Shown: one piece after another, positions 1 to 8,222 of the stretch
Layout: every line of letters begins with the position of its first letter
How positions within the stretch are numbered: the first letter of the stretch is position 1
Assembly (NCBI GenBank): GCA_027341705.1
Contig: DAIELO010000006.1
Location: 1-22,319 of the forward strand
Direction: 5' to 3'
DNA: 22,319 nt
DNA from: Caryophanales bacterium
GTDB lineage: Bacteria; Bacillota; Bacilli; Alicyclobacillales; SLC66
Notes under the pieces: model-generated
Told to the model about the DNA's origin: nothing
Seen by the model: the letters and a program-made list of their open reading frames with translations, nothing else
The model's database searches: none
Made by a program: the position numbers and the translations under genes

Positions 1-30
1 CTGGTAGGTGAGGACGAGGCGCGGGGGTGA
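1..30 (+). CDS. murB: C-terminal end of probable MurB (partial)
   Basis: An open frame enters from the left edge and ends at TGA 28-30, reading LVGEDEARG. Gram-positive MurB proteins (UDP-N-acetylenolpyruvoylglucosamine reductase, the step after MurA) often end in a motif close to VRLVGED, and murB is a usual neighbour in this cluster. Only nine codons are visible, so the identity rests on this short resemblance plus gene order. The stop lies six bases before the murA start, which suggests one operon. Confidence 0.5.
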   Translation: MVGEDEARG

Positions 31-36
31 AGAGTA

Positions 37-1320
37 ATGGCGCGATTTATCATTGATGGTGGGAATCGACTTAATGGTTCAATCCGCGTGCATGGATCTA
101 AAAATGCGGCATTGCCCATACTGGCAGCGGTCGTGATGGCACAAGGAGAAATAGTCATTCAGGACGTCCCTCGCTTAGATGACGTGTATGTGATGCTCGA
201 AATTCTTCAATCTCTAGGGGCTAAAGTAGCTTTTCACAAAAATCAAGTGACGATTAATCCCACTTTCATTCATACGACTGATGTTCCCGAGCATCTAATG
301 AAGTTAATGCGATCTTCGATTTTTTTGATGGGGCCGTTACTAGCTCGTTTTCACACGGTAAAAATCTCCAAACCGGGTGGATGTACGATAGGCACTCGTC
401 CGATTGATTTTCATCTGAAAGGATTGCGATTGCTTGGCGCAGAGATTATTGAACGGCATGGGTTTATTGAGTGTAAGGCAGAACGATTGCATGGAGCAAC
501 GATATTTTTAGACTTTCCAAGCGTGGGCGCGACGGAAAATTTATTGATGGCCGCAGTGCTTGCAGATGGAGAAACCGTCATTGGTAACGCAGCGAGGGAA
601 CCAGAAATCCGGGATTTGGCGGCGTTTTTAAACCAGCTTGGCGCTCGTATTGAGGGTGCCGGTGAAGATACGATCATTGTGCAAGGAGTGCCAGCTTTAG
701 CGACGACTGAATTTCGTGTGGCTCCCGATCGGATTGTAGCAGGCACATTGTTGATTGCTAGCGCTATGACGAAAGGACACGTGGAAATTCAAAATGTAAG
801 GCCCTCTGAATTGACGGCAGTGACCATGAAACTACAAGAGATGGGAGTGCAGATCAGAACAAATCATGATATACTGGAAATTAGTAATACAGGTAGGTTG
901 AGAGCTGTTGAACGCTTGCAGACTAGCCCGTTTCCAGGCTTTCCTACTGATTTGCAAGCACCTTTTATGTCGCTATTAACTGTTGCCAAGGGTACTAGCA
1001 TTGTTTCTGAGACCATTTTTGAGGATCGATTTAAGCATGTGAGTGAATTACAAAGAATGGGCGCCTCCATTAAAGTGGATTTGCGTTCAGCATTCATTCG
1101 CGGTGTTCCCGAGTTGACTGGAGCTGCAGTGGAAGTGACGGATTTGCGTGCGGGTGCTGCGTTAGTGATCGCAGGGCTTGGCGCGGAGGGTCGCACTATT
1201 TTAGACGACATTCATCACATCGACCGAGGTTACGAATCGATGGAGTTGCAACTAAGGTCATTAGGTGCGAAAATCTTACGCACGCAGGATTTGTTGGAGA
1301 ATCTGGAAGCACAAGCATAA
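37..1320 (+). CDS. murA: UDP-N-acetylglucosamine 1-carboxyvinyltransferase MurA
   Basis: MurA makes the first committed step of peptidoglycan synthesis in the cytoplasm, moving enolpyruvate from PEP to UDP-GlcNAc. The 427-residue length is normal. Key residues fall at the positions known from E. coli MurA: Lys22 in SKNAALP, Arg92, the catalytic Cys116 in GGCTIGTRP (the fosfomycin target) with Arg121 after it, and Asp305 in FPTDLQAP. The ATG follows a GGGGGTGA stretch at 23-30 that serves as ribosome binding site and also contains the upstream stop. Bacilli may carry two MurA paralogues, and which one this is cannot be decided here. It leads directly into divIB, consistent with one wall/division operon. 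Confidence 0.97.
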   Translation: MARFIIDGGNRLNGSIRVHGSKNAALPILAAVVMAQGEIVIQDVPRLDDVYVMLEILQSLGAKVAFHKNQVTINPTFIHTTDVPEHLMKLMRSSIFLMGPLLARFHTVKISKPGGCTIGTRPIDFHLKGLRLLGAEIIERHGFIECKAERLHGATIFLDFPSVGATENLLMAAVLADGETVIGNAAREPEIRDLAAFLNQLGARIEGAGEDTIIVQGVPALATTEFRVAPDRIVAGTLLIASAMTKGHVEIQNVRPSELTAVTMKLQEMGVQIRTNHDILEISNTGRLRAVERLQTSPFPGFPTDLQAPFMSLLTVAKGTSIVSETIFEDRFKHVSELQRMGASIKVDLRSAFIRGVPELTGAAVEVTDLRAGAALVIAGLGAEGRTILDDIHHIDRGYESMELQLRSLGAKILRTQDLLENLEAQA

Positions 1321-1336
1321 TAATCATTTAGTTGTG

Positions 1337-2194
1337 ATGATTGAGGGTTTTTTCACGGCGTGTGGGGGAAGACGGCCTCGCTCGCTTTTTTTATGGCAGC
1401 TTTGGCCAAATAGGAAGGAAGTCGCTAGCAAGTTGGAAGCAACACCGGCTAAACAAACATCACTGCGGTTTCGCTGGATTCTTGGAGTGATATTATTAGT
1501 TTTTTTTCTTTTGCTGATGGCAGCAGCCTATTTGCAATCGCCATATGCTAAAGTACGTTCTGTTGTGGTGCAAGGAGCGTCTGATATGTCATCGTCGATG
1601 CTGGTTAACGATACCAAGATACAAATAGGGGAAAATTTATTTGCTGTTTCTGGACAGACTGTGGCTCAACGGTTGTTAGAAGACTTCCCAATCATCAAAA
1701 GTGTGACGATGCATAGAGAACTATTACAGCAACGGATTGTCATTGTCATTCAAGAGAAAAAAATAGCGGGCATTCTTGAAAGTGGTGGGGTATTATATCG
1801 ATTGTTGAGCGATGGGACGGTACTTGATCGCGACCCTGAGGCAGTGGGCATCAATTTGCCGATTATCACGACAACGACAGCCGTTACTGTCAATTTAGGT
1901 AGTCAAGTGGGGGATCCATATGTGATCCAGTTGTGCCAAGAACTGAGTCATCTATCGCCAGCAGCTTTAAGTTCGTTTTCTGAACTCCATTTAGAACCAT
2001 GGCAAGGCAGTACCGCAATTCTTGCGTATACAAAGGATGGCTTTGAAGTTCGGATGGCTTTAAATGCTTTGCGCTCATCGTTACTTCTCTATGATTCTAT
2101 TCATTCAAAGTTACTTCAGTTGCATATGCAACCAGGATTGATTGATCTTTTTTCGAGCAAGACAGGTATATATACTCCGTATCATCAATCGTAA
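1337..2194 (+). CDS. divIB: Cell division protein DivIB/FtsQ
   Basis: DivIB is a bitopic divisome protein that works with DivIC and FtsL at the septum. The sequence has a basic N-terminal tail, one membrane segment at about residues 47-66 (WILGVILLVFFLLLMAAAYL), then an extracytoplasmic POTRA-type domain beginning near YAKVRSVVVQG and containing GENLFAV and a later beta-rich domain. The start is uncertain. ATG 1337 gives 285 residues but has no good ribosome binding site. TTG 1433, preceded by AGGAAGG at 1412-1418, gives 253 residues, closer to the 263 of Bacillus subtilis DivIB. The position between murA and the DUF881 pair matches the family's usual context. The next gene starts 25 bases after the stop. 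Confidence 0.88.
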   Translation: MIEGFFTACGGRRPRSLFLWQLWPNRKEVASKLEATPAKQTSLRFRWILGVILLVFFLLLMAAAYLQSPYAKVRSVVVQGASDMSSSMLVNDTKIQIGENLFAVSGQTVAQRLLEDFPIIKSVTMHRELLQQRIVIVIQEKKIAGILESGGVLYRLLSDGTVLDRDPEAVGINLPIITTTTAVTVNLGSQVGDPYVIQLCQELSHLSPAALSSFSELHLEPWQGSTAILAYTKDGFEVRMALNALRSSLLLYDSIHSKLLQLHMQPGLIDLFSSKTGIYTPYHQS

Positions 2195-2219
2195 AGGTAA
2201 AAGAGGCGCATCAAGCTTG

Positions 2220-2939
2220 ATGGTTCGCAATGTACATGCATTGGCATGGAGCGTAGTCGCTCTTGTTTTTGGCGTGATGGTTTCGGTTCAGTACCACGAT
2301 GTGGTAATGGGCGGGGCTGCTTTTTGGAGTTCGTCTCCTGATGTGGCAAGCGTCGAGACGCGCTTGAGCGCGGTGGAGTCGTATAATGAACATTTGCGTC
2401 AGCAAATTGATTTATATTCTCAAAAAGTGTCAACGATTCAGACAAAAGCGATTGCTCGGGGTGGTAAAATGGCTTCATTAGAACGCGACATTCACGCGAT
2501 GAACGTTCTCAATGGTACGATGCCACTCATTGGACCGGGCATTGAAGTGGTTATTTCCGACAGCAAAATGTCTAAAGTGGATCGGGTTGCATTTTTGACA
2601 CATGACTGGGATTTGCGATCCGTGATTAATGAGTTATTTATCGCCGGTGCCGATGCTGTAGTGGTAAATAATGCGCGTATTACTGCCCAAACGGGGGTGT
2701 TTTGTATCGGTCCTGTGGTACGAGTTGGCAACGTGCGCCTTGGGCCGCCGTTTATCGTAAAAGCGATTGGCCCTGCCAGTGTGTTGGCGGCAGCCTTGGA
2801 GATACCTGGGGGCGTTTTAGACGTGTTAAAATCCGCCAACCGTGAACTTTTTGTGTCACGACCAAGAGTGCTTAAACGAGTGCAAATACCCTCTTATAGT
2901 CCTGCTCTTATGGCAGTACAGGGAGCAGGCACCCAGTGA
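2220..2939 (+). CDS. ylxW: DUF881 family membrane protein (YlxW-like)
   Basis: This is the first of two tandem DUF881 proteins that lie between divIB and sbp in Bacillota. The 239-residue product has an N-terminal membrane anchor (about residues 5-25), a short heptad-like stretch near ETRLSAVESYNEHLRQQ, and the DUF881 domain with the GPGIEVVISDS and NELFIAGADAVVVNNARIT motifs. The biochemical role of the family is not established; a role near the divisome is inferred from position only. The start could be ATG 2220 or TTG 2217, both after AAAGAGG at 2200-2206. The open frame extends further upstream, but that part overlaps divIB and is not family-like. Confidence 0.85.
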   Translation: MVRNVHALAWSVVALVFGVMVSVQYHDVVMGGAAFWSSSPDVASVETRLSAVESYNEHLRQQIDLYSQKVSTIQTKAIARGGKMASLERDIHAMNVLNGTMPLIGPGIEVVISDSKMSKVDRVAFLTHDWDLRSVINELFIAGADAVVVNNARITAQTGVFCIGPVVRVGNVRLGPPFIVKAIGPASVLAAALEIPGGVLDVLKSANRELFVSRPRVLKRVQIPSYSPALMAVQGAGTQ

Positions 2940-3676
2940 AAAAACATGTGGCCGGATCTATTTTTCTTGTGAGTATACTTTTTGGTGGGATGATAGGGTT
3001 AGAATTTCATATCGACCGTTCGTCACCTGCAAGCGTGTATACTTCTTACCTAGCTGCATCTAATTCGTTGACTACTGCGATGAATAATACAGCAAAATTA
3101 AACAAACTATTGACAAGTGTTCGAAATGAATATCAAACTTTATATAAAGCAACGCAATTACACAATAACGGGCTAAATGATTTAAAAAAGGAATTAATTA
3201 TACTTAAAAAGCAAGCAGGACTTACCCCTAGTGTTGGCGAAGGAATTTCTATCACCATTAATTATGATCCTAATCTGCCCGTGATCCCAGGGCTTACTTT
3301 TGTTGATGAGGCGGTACAGTTACAAATGGTCATCAATGATTTGCAATCTGTGGGAGCCACCGCCATCGCTATCAACAATGAACGCTTAATTACCACTTCG
3401 AGCATTCGTTCAGTGAATGGCTTGACTACTAGGTCAGGACCATTTTCAGGTGTTGTTCAAGTGAATGGTGAGCCTATTGCTGCACCTTATGTGATTGATG
3501 TAATCGGATCTATCCGTCCTATTATGAACTTAATTGCCGCGGAGGGACTCAAGGATCAATTTTCGATCCTCGATCAATTATTTCAGGTGAAGGTGTATCG
3601 TGCACCAACGTTATTGCACGTCCCCGCTTATACAGGGGTTTTGCCAGGTCAGTATTCAACAGAGGTGGGGATGTAG
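2936..3676 (+). CDS. ylxX: DUF881 family membrane protein (YlxX-like)
   Basis: Second DUF881 protein, 246 residues, paralogous to the one before it. It has an N-terminal signal-anchor (AGSIFLVSILFGGMIGLEF), a helical segment around NNTAKLNKLLTSVRNEYQTL, and the DUF881 core with GEGISITINYDPN and NDLQSVGATAIAINNERL. The GTG start overlaps the stop of the preceding gene in a GTGA junction, and AGGGAG at about 2920-2925 lies ten bases upstream, so translation is probably coupled. The function is unknown. The conserved tandem pair next to sbp and ftsA suggests an envelope or division role, which is an inference. Confidence 0.87.
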   Translation: MKKHVAGSIFLVSILFGGMIGLEFHIDRSSPASVYTSYLAASNSLTTAMNNTAKLNKLLTSVRNEYQTLYKATQLHNNGLNDLKKELIILKKQAGLTPSVGEGISITINYDPNLPVIPGLTFVDEAVQLQMVINDLQSVGATAIAINNERLITTSSIRSVNGLTTRSGPFSGVVQVNGEPIAAPYVIDVIGSIRPIMNLIAAEGLKDQFSILDQLFQVKVYRAPTLLHVPAYTGVLPGQYSTEVGM

Positions 3677-4029
3677 TGTATTTTCTCTTGCCTGTTTTCG
3701 GACTTTTATTAGGTCTTATCGTGGGATTGGACGTGAATTTTAAGGTCCCTACTCAGTATGGAGCCTATTTGTCAGTGGCCATGTTGGCAGCGCTCGACAC
3801 TGTCTTTGGGGGTATTAAGGCGGGTTTACAGCATAAGTTTGATGCGCGTGTATTTTTGTCAGGTTTTTTTTCAAATACGTTGCTTGCTGCGCTCTTTGCG
3901 TTTGTAGGATCTCTCTTGGGCGTAGATTTGGCATTGGCAGCAGTCGTGGCTTTTGGGGTTAGGATTTTTAATAATTTGGCAGAAATTCGTCATTTAATTT
4001 TAACTAACAAGAAAATCCAATCCCATTGA
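3676..4029 (+). CDS. sbp: Small basic protein Sbp (DUF1290)
   Basis: A small integral membrane protein of 117 residues, close to the 121 of Bacillus subtilis Sbp. It is strongly hydrophobic, with four likely membrane segments: residues 2-18, about 33-48, about 63-80 and about 82-98. Recognisable family motifs are YGAYLSVAMLAALDTVFGG and the C-terminal RIFNNLAEIRHLIL. The GTG start shares one base with the TAG of the preceding gene, after the AGAGGTGGGG ribosome binding site at 3661-3670. Sbp is always found just upstream of ftsA in this cluster type. Its function is not known. Confidence 0.88.
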   Translation: MYFLLPVFGLLLGLIVGLDVNFKVPTQYGAYLSVAMLAALDTVFGGIKAGLQHKFDARVFLSGFFSNTLLAALFAFVGSLLGVDLALAAVVAFGVRIFNNLAEIRHLILTNKKIQSH

Positions 4030-4052
4030 AAGGTGATTCATGATACTATCTA
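4026..4052 (+). promoter_or_regulatory. Weak candidate promoter upstream of ftsA
   Basis: TTGAAA at 4026-4031 and TATCTA at 4047-4052 are separated by 15 bases, which is shorter than ideal. In Bacillus subtilis ftsAZ has its own promoters in this position, which makes a promoter reasonable, but the match here is poor. Confidence 0.25.
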
Positions 4053-4102
4053 TATAGCTTGTATTATTTCGGTAACTTGAGTGCCAACTGTTTTTTGGTT
4101 GT

Positions 4103-4135
4103 GGGAAGGAGAGTGCCCCTCCTTGTCAAAAGGAG
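4103..4135 (+). promoter_or_regulatory. ftsA ribosome binding site with two competing hairpins
   Basis: The ribosome binding site AAGGAG (4106-4111) is followed by CTCCTT (4119-4124), which covers the first two bases of the TTG start, and then by a second AAGGAG (4130-4135). CTCCTT can pair perfectly over six bases with either copy: upstream with a 7-base loop, hiding both ribosome binding site and start, or downstream with a 5-base loop, freeing the ribosome binding site. Only one hairpin can form at a time. The pairing is seen in the sequence; any control function is inferred. Confidence 0.5.
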
Positions 4136-5349
4136 ATTTAATTGTAGGACTTGATATTGGTACGTCTGCAGTACGAGTGATCATAGGTGAAATTTCTGGT
4201 CATTCAGTCAATATTATCGGTGTAGGTACTGCAAAAAGTGATGGCATTAAAAAAGGTGCTATCATCGATATTGATAAAACGGTGTTATCCATTAAAGCCG
4301 CGATTGACCATGCGGAACGAATGGTTGGAATCACCATTCATGCGGCTTTTGTCGGCGTCTCTGGTAGTCACATTTCGCTTGAACCAAGTCACAGTGTGAT
4401 TGCTGTTCAGTCTGAAGATCGAGAGATTGCAGAGGAAGATGTGGCACGGGTTGTTGCAGCAGCGCGTACGATCAATTTGCCTCCAGAGCGGGAAATCGTC
4501 GATGTGGTGCCAAGAGAATATACTGTTGATGGATTGAGTGAGGTCTCTGATCCTAGGGGTATGTTGGGCGTTCGTTTGGAAGTGGATGCTTATGTGGTAA
4601 CTGGTGCGAAAACCGTGTTACACAATCTTTTGCGATGTGTCGAACGGGCGGGAATTGAAGTATTGGGTACAGTGTTCATGCCACTGGCTGCCGCTGAACT
4701 TGTGCTATCTGAGGATGAAAAAAACTTAGGTGTACTTTTGGCGGATATTGGAGCTGGTTCGACGACGTTAACAATATTTGAACGCGGTGTTTTGTCTAAA
4801 TACGCGGTAATTCCACTTGGTGGTGATATTGTCACCAGTGATATCACGGTTGGCTTGCAAACTGGGACAGAGGCCGCGGAATCTGTAAAGTGCAAGTATG
4901 GCACTGCTGAAGTTGGGCTAGCGCTAGAAGAGGAAAAGTTCAAGGTATCGCGAATAGGAAGTAATGTAGAAAAAGAATTTACATCTGTAGATTTAGCTTA
5001 TATCATAGAACCGCGCATGCAAGAAATATACCAGTTTATTTTCCAAGAAGTAGAACACTTGGGGTATCCACAGGGATTGCCTGGCGGATACGTCTTCACA
5101 GGGGGTGGCATGCTGCTAAAAGGTGCCAGTCAGTTGGCTGAATTAGAGTTAAATTCGCCAGTGCGCATCGCTTACCCTGATTTTGTAGGCGTGCGTGATC
5201 CTTCATATGTGGGATGTGTGGGACTTATTCATCACATTGCACGTTATTATCAACGTTCCGCTAGCAGTACGAACGCATCTAACAAACGAGTGAAAAGCGG
5301 AACGGGAACGATACAGCGAATAAAAAACTGGATCCAAGACTTTATTTAG
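4123..5349 (+). CDS. ftsA: Cell division protein FtsA
   Basis: FtsA is the actin-like ATPase that tethers FtsZ filaments to the membrane. From TTG 4123 the protein has 408 residues. It shows the phosphate-1 motif LDIGTSAVRV (residues 10-19), the phosphate-2 motif LADIGAGSTTLTIF, the adenosine motif GGYVFTGGGMLLKG, and a C-terminal amphipathic membrane helix ending QRIKNWIQDFI. TTG 4123 was preferred over the longer in-frame GTG 4081 because AAGGAG lies 11 bases upstream and because the family begins just before this motif; the 14 extra residues look unlike FtsA. ftsZ follows 30 bases after the stop. Translation may be modulated by the hairpins over the start. Confidence 0.96.
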   Translation: MSKGDLIVGLDIGTSAVRVIIGEISGHSVNIIGVGTAKSDGIKKGAIIDIDKTVLSIKAAIDHAERMVGITIHAAFVGVSGSHISLEPSHSVIAVQSEDREIAEEDVARVVAAARTINLPPEREIVDVVPREYTVDGLSEVSDPRGMLGVRLEVDAYVVTGAKTVLHNLLRCVERAGIEVLGTVFMPLAAAELVLSEDEKNLGVLLADIGAGSTTLTIFERGVLSKYAVIPLGGDIVTSDITVGLQTGTEAAESVKCKYGTAEVGLALEEEKFKVSRIGSNVEKEFTSVDLAYIIEPRMQEIYQFIFQEVEHLGYPQGLPGGYVFTGGGMLLKGASQLAELELNSPVRIAYPDFVGVRDPSYVGCVGLIHHIARYYQRSASSTNASNKRVKSGTGTIQRIKNWIQDFI

Positions 5350-5379
5350 CAATTGATTGTGCGTCAAGGAGGACGTGGA

Positions 5380-6462
5380 ATGTTGGAATTTGATTTTGAA
5401 GTCAGTTCGCTCGCCACTATCAAGGTAATCGGTGTGGGTGGTGGAGGTTGCAATGCAGTCAATCGAATGATCGAAACGGGGCTTCGTAACGTTGATTTTA
5501 TCACGGTGAACACGGATGCCCAGGCACTTCAATTATCCAAAGCACAAGAAAGAATTCAGATTGGCGAGAAATTGACGAGAGGACTTGGTGCCGGAGCGAA
5601 CCCTGAAATCGGGAAAAGAGCTGCGGAAGAGAGTCGTGAATTGATTATGAACGCTCTGAATGGTGCAGATATGGTATTTGTCACTGCTGGTATGGGTGGC
5701 GGTACGGGGACGGGTGCGGCACCCGTCATTGCGGAAATCGCGAAAGAACTCGGTGCGCTCACTGTGGGGGTCGTTACGAAACCGTTTGGTTTTGAAGGAA
5801 GAAGACGCATTTCCCAAGCAGAAGCAGGAATTGCTGCATTGAAGGAGAAAGTGGACACGTTGATCGTGATTCCTAATGATCGGTTGCTGGAAATTGTTGA
5901 TCGCAATACGCCAATATTAGAAGCATTCCGTGAAGTGGATAACGTGCTCCGGCAAGGCGTCTCTGGGATTTCTGATTTGATTTCAGAAGCAGGGTTGATC
6001 AACGTCGACTTTGCTGATGTGAAGACGATCATGACAGAACGCGGTTCTGCTTTAATGGGAATTGGCGTCGCTTCTGGTGAAAACCGTGCGGCAGAAGCCG
6101 CACAAAAGGCGATTCGCAGCCCACTTCTGGAAACGTCTATCGAAGGGGCAAAGGGCGTGCTGATTCAAGTAGCAGGTGGGGAGTCTTTGAGTCTTTTTGA
6201 AGCGACTGAGGCAGCAGAAATTATTAAAGAGACAACAGATCCGGAAGTCAATTTGATTTTTGGTGCCGTGATTAAACCTGATTTGAAAGATGATGTAGTC
6301 GTGACTGTCATTGCGACTGGCTTTGAGGCGCACAGCAGTTCTCCCACTCCGCGTCCTATCGCAAGTCGTGATACCAATCGCCCTTCAGTTCATCAGACAA
6401 CTAGTAGTGATAACCTTGATATACCAGCGTTTTTGCGTAACCGTAATAACAACAGGCCATAA
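5380..6462 (+). CDS. ftsZ: Cell division GTPase FtsZ
   Basis: FtsZ is the tubulin-like GTPase that builds the Z-ring. The 360-residue product has the [11 protein letters not shown] nucleotide loop (about 20-30), the tubulin signature GGGTGTG at 106-112, the synergy/T7 loop NVDFAD at 208-213 that completes the GTPase site, a short disordered linker rich in Ser, Pro and Arg, and the conserved C-terminal peptide DIPAFLRNR that binds FtsA and SepF, ending in a short basic tail. ATG 5380 was chosen because AAGGAGG at 5366-5372 precedes it by seven bases. The in-frame extension upstream is not family-like. A strong terminator follows, so this is the end of the division operon. Confidence 0.98.
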   Translation: MLEFDFEVSSLATIKVIGVGGGGCNAVNRMIETGLRNVDFITVNTDAQALQLSKAQERIQIGEKLTRGLGAGANPEIGKRAAEESRELIMNALNGADMVFVTAGMGGGTGTGAAPVIAEIAKELGALTVGVVTKPFGFEGRRRISQAEAGIAALKEKVDTLIVIPNDRLLEIVDRNTPILEAFREVDNVLRQGVSGISDLISEAGLINVDFADVKTIMTERGSALMGIGVASGENRAAEAAQKAIRSPLLETSIEGAKGVLIQVAGGESLSLFEATEAAEIIKETTDPEVNLIFGAVIKPDLKDDVVVTVIATGFEAHSSSPTPRPIASRDTNRPSVHQTTSSDNLDIPAFLRNRNNNRP

Positions 6463-6481
6463 GATTCTTATACGTATAGAA

Positions 6482-6511
6482 AGCCCGGGAAAAGTTTTCC
6501 CGGGTTATTTT
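6482..6511 (+). terminator. Rho-independent terminator after ftsZ
   Basis: CCCGGGAA (6484-6491) pairs with TTCCCGGG (6497-6504) around the five-base loop AAGTT, followed by TTATTTT. It lies 21 bases after the ftsZ stop and closes the murA-ftsZ transcription unit. Confidence 0.88.
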
Positions 6512-6669
6512 AGGTGGCAACTATTCAGTTTTTTGACTTCCCATTTCGGAACCATGGTACCCCAGAAAGAAGGATGGAAAGACAAAAAAGTATGCGAATG
6601 AACCATTCGTTGTTCATGCTCGCGTCACCCCCGCTATACAGTGCGGCAATTTTATGATAACGGGACGAC

Positions 6670-7977
6670 TTATATCGGAAATTCACGAATTGACGTGCGC
6701 AATTTGCCAGAAGCTTGGCGTTCAATTTCCGGTACTTTTTCCACTTGAATAGAAATTTCCCCCATTTTTTCAAGTATACCATTCACAAAGCGGTTTACAT
6801 CATCTTGATTAAGGTCGTCGTGTAAAAGTATGCGTAGCGTCATGTCTGTTCGTGTTTTTTGAATTACCTGAAATTGCCTGATGGTGGGTAATATACGTGC
6901 CAAATTGGTAAAAAATTGACCATTGACATAAGCCCCGTCAAGTGTGATGAACGTGTCATTTTCTCTGCCATCTAAACTTTTAATTAGGGGGAGCTCTCTG
7001 CCACAGGCACATTTTTCTTCCGTGAGAGAAATGACATCTCCTAATTGGTAGCGTAGTCTTGGCATCGAAAAGTTGTTTAGGTCTGTTACGATGACAAGTC
7101 CGCGCTCACCCATGGGGGCGGGAGTTTTGGTTTGTATATCTGCTACTTCTATCCATGCAGTCTCCATGTTGATGTGCATATTGCCACTGGGACATTCATA
7201 CGCTAACAGACCGCCATCACGTGCGCCATATTCATTGATGACCGGACAGTGAAAGGCCTTTGCAATTACTTCGCGATCACCAGGATGCAACGTTTCCGCA
7301 GTATTGAGAACGGCCTTAATTGGCGTGCGTAACGTTCTGTTTTCTTCGATCATAAAGTCAGCAAAAAGCCGCAATGCAGACGCCCAACCGAACAAGTAAC
7401 GTGGCCGGAAACGATCGATGAGATCTAAGTATTCTTTGAGTTTTTCCCTGCGTAGATCAAATGAAGGGATAAACACTTGATTTTTTAAGTAGCGATCTTT
7501 TAATCGTTGCATGCGCAATTGTTGGCGACTTAATTCAATAGGAGAACCCCATATCATGACACAAGGATCACCAATCTGAATGTTCCACCATGATAAGCCT
7601 CGCCATCTTGCGGCCTCATAGTATTCAACAGTTTTTCGATCAATGTAGAATAGCACCGGTTGTCCGGTAGAACCTCCGGTACGGTTCAAGATGAGCGTTT
7701 CACGATTCGCTTCGTCAGCCACTAGGCGATCAAAATTTTCGCGAACGATGTCTTTTGTTAAAATCGGAAAATGCGTGAGTGCTTCGCCCGGATTGCTTTC
7801 AATTAGCGGTTTAAGATCCGCATATTCACGATAATAGGGAACATGCGCAATAGAATATAAGAGTAACTTGCGCAGTTTGTTTTCTTGTAATTCCTTTAAT
7901 TGGTGGATTGGTAACACTTCGGACGCTTGCAATTCCATTAAATCTTGACGAATGCGATTGCCTTTGATTCGTTCCAT
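6670..7977 (-). CDS. CapK/PaaK-like adenylate-forming ligase
   Basis: A 435-residue member of the AMP-forming phenylacetate-CoA ligase/CapK group (COG1541-like). Visible motifs are the ATP-binding TGGSTGQP (residues 100-107), NEYGARDGG (248-256), YQLGD (310-314) and the C-terminal lysine in ASGKLRT (Lys425). Cys262, His268, Cys323 and Cys325 (in CxCG) look like the zinc site present in related proteins. Such enzymes adenylate a carboxylic acid, and CapK-type members are found in polysaccharide loci; the substrate here is unknown. It is the only convincing minus-strand gene in the window and is divergent to the ferredoxin gene. ATG 7977 has no ribosome binding site. CTG 8022, six bases after GAGGTGA, would add 15 residues that read like a natural N-terminus. 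Confidence 0.82.
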   Translation of the reverse strand: MERIKGNRIRQDLMELQASEVLPIHQLKELQENKLRKLLLYSIAHVPYYREYADLKPLIESNPGEALTHFPILTKDIVRENFDRLVADEANRETLILNRTGGSTGQPVLFYIDRKTVEYYEAARWRGLSWWNIQIGDPCVMIWGSPIELSRQQLRMQRLKDRYLKNQVFIPSFDLRREKLKEYLDLIDRFRPRYLFGWASALRLFADFMIEENRTLRTPIKAVLNTAETLHPGDREVIAKAFHCPVINEYGARDGGLLAYECPSGNMHINMETAWIEVADIQTKTPAPMGERGLVIVTDLNNFSMPRLRYQLGDVISLTEEKCACGRELPLIKSLDGRENDTFITLDGAYVNGQFFTNLARILPTIRQFQVIQKTRTDMTLRILLHDDLNQDDVNRFVNGILEKMGEISIQVEKVPEIERQASGKLRTSIREFPI

Positions 7978-8043
7978 TAACGGAAAGACAATATGTTGGA
8001 TGACAGCAGTTTTCGGTCTCAGATCACTTCACCTCAGTGAGTT

Positions 8044-8052
8044 AGTATAGCA
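8044..8052 (-). promoter_or_regulatory. Extended -10 promoter for the minus-strand ligase
   Basis: On the minus strand the sequence reads TGCTATACT, an extended -10 element (TGn plus TATACT). No clear -35 is seen. It lies about 10 bases upstream of the GAGGTGA ribosome binding site at 8035-8029, which places the transcript start just ahead of that site. Confidence 0.5.
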
Positions 8053-8077
8053 TAAAATGGTCGAAACACCGCTTATT

Positions 8078-8107
8078 TTGGCAACTACAATAATGGTACG
8101 GTATAAT
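8078..8107 (+). promoter_or_regulatory. Sigma A-type promoter of the ferredoxin/GT-C unit
   Basis: TTGGCA at 8078-8083 and a perfect TATAAT at 8102-8107 are separated by 18 bases. The predicted transcript start is near 8114, so an apparent ATG at 8109 cannot be the start of translation. It is divergent to the promoter at 8044-8052. Confidence 0.65.
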
Positions 8108-8222
8108 AATGGCAATCGTTTCACGTGTTGAGTCAGGCAGGCGTGGCTATCTATTTTGTTGGGTTAAGAGCTATTGTTTGTGTTATTGTCTTTTTGAGGA
8201 TGAAACTGTGGGAGGCTATGTG

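Noticed and set aside
1265..1336. Upstream extension of divIB into murA
   Set aside because: It overlaps murA coding sequence by 56 bases, has no ribosome binding site, and the residues do not resemble DivIB.
2185..2839. Several minus-strand open frames of 60-160 codons opposite murA, divIB, DUF881, ftsA, ftsZ and others
   Set aside because: They lie fully opposite well-supported genes, lack ribosome binding sites and have no recognisable domains.
4130..4145. Second AAGGAG with ATT 4141 as an alternative ftsA start
   Set aside because: ATT is a very rare start, and the residues SKGDLI before it fit the FtsA N-terminus, so the sequence is coding.
6590..6620. Minus-strand hairpin (GAATG-GTT-CATTC then six T) after the ligase gene
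   Set aside because: The stem has only five pairs and the T-run begins six bases after it, too far for a convincing terminator. The rest of 6512-6669 shows nothing.
8109..8207. N-terminal extension of the ferredoxin frame
   Set aside because: It begins two bases after the -10 element, before the likely transcript start, and its residues are not ferredoxin-like.
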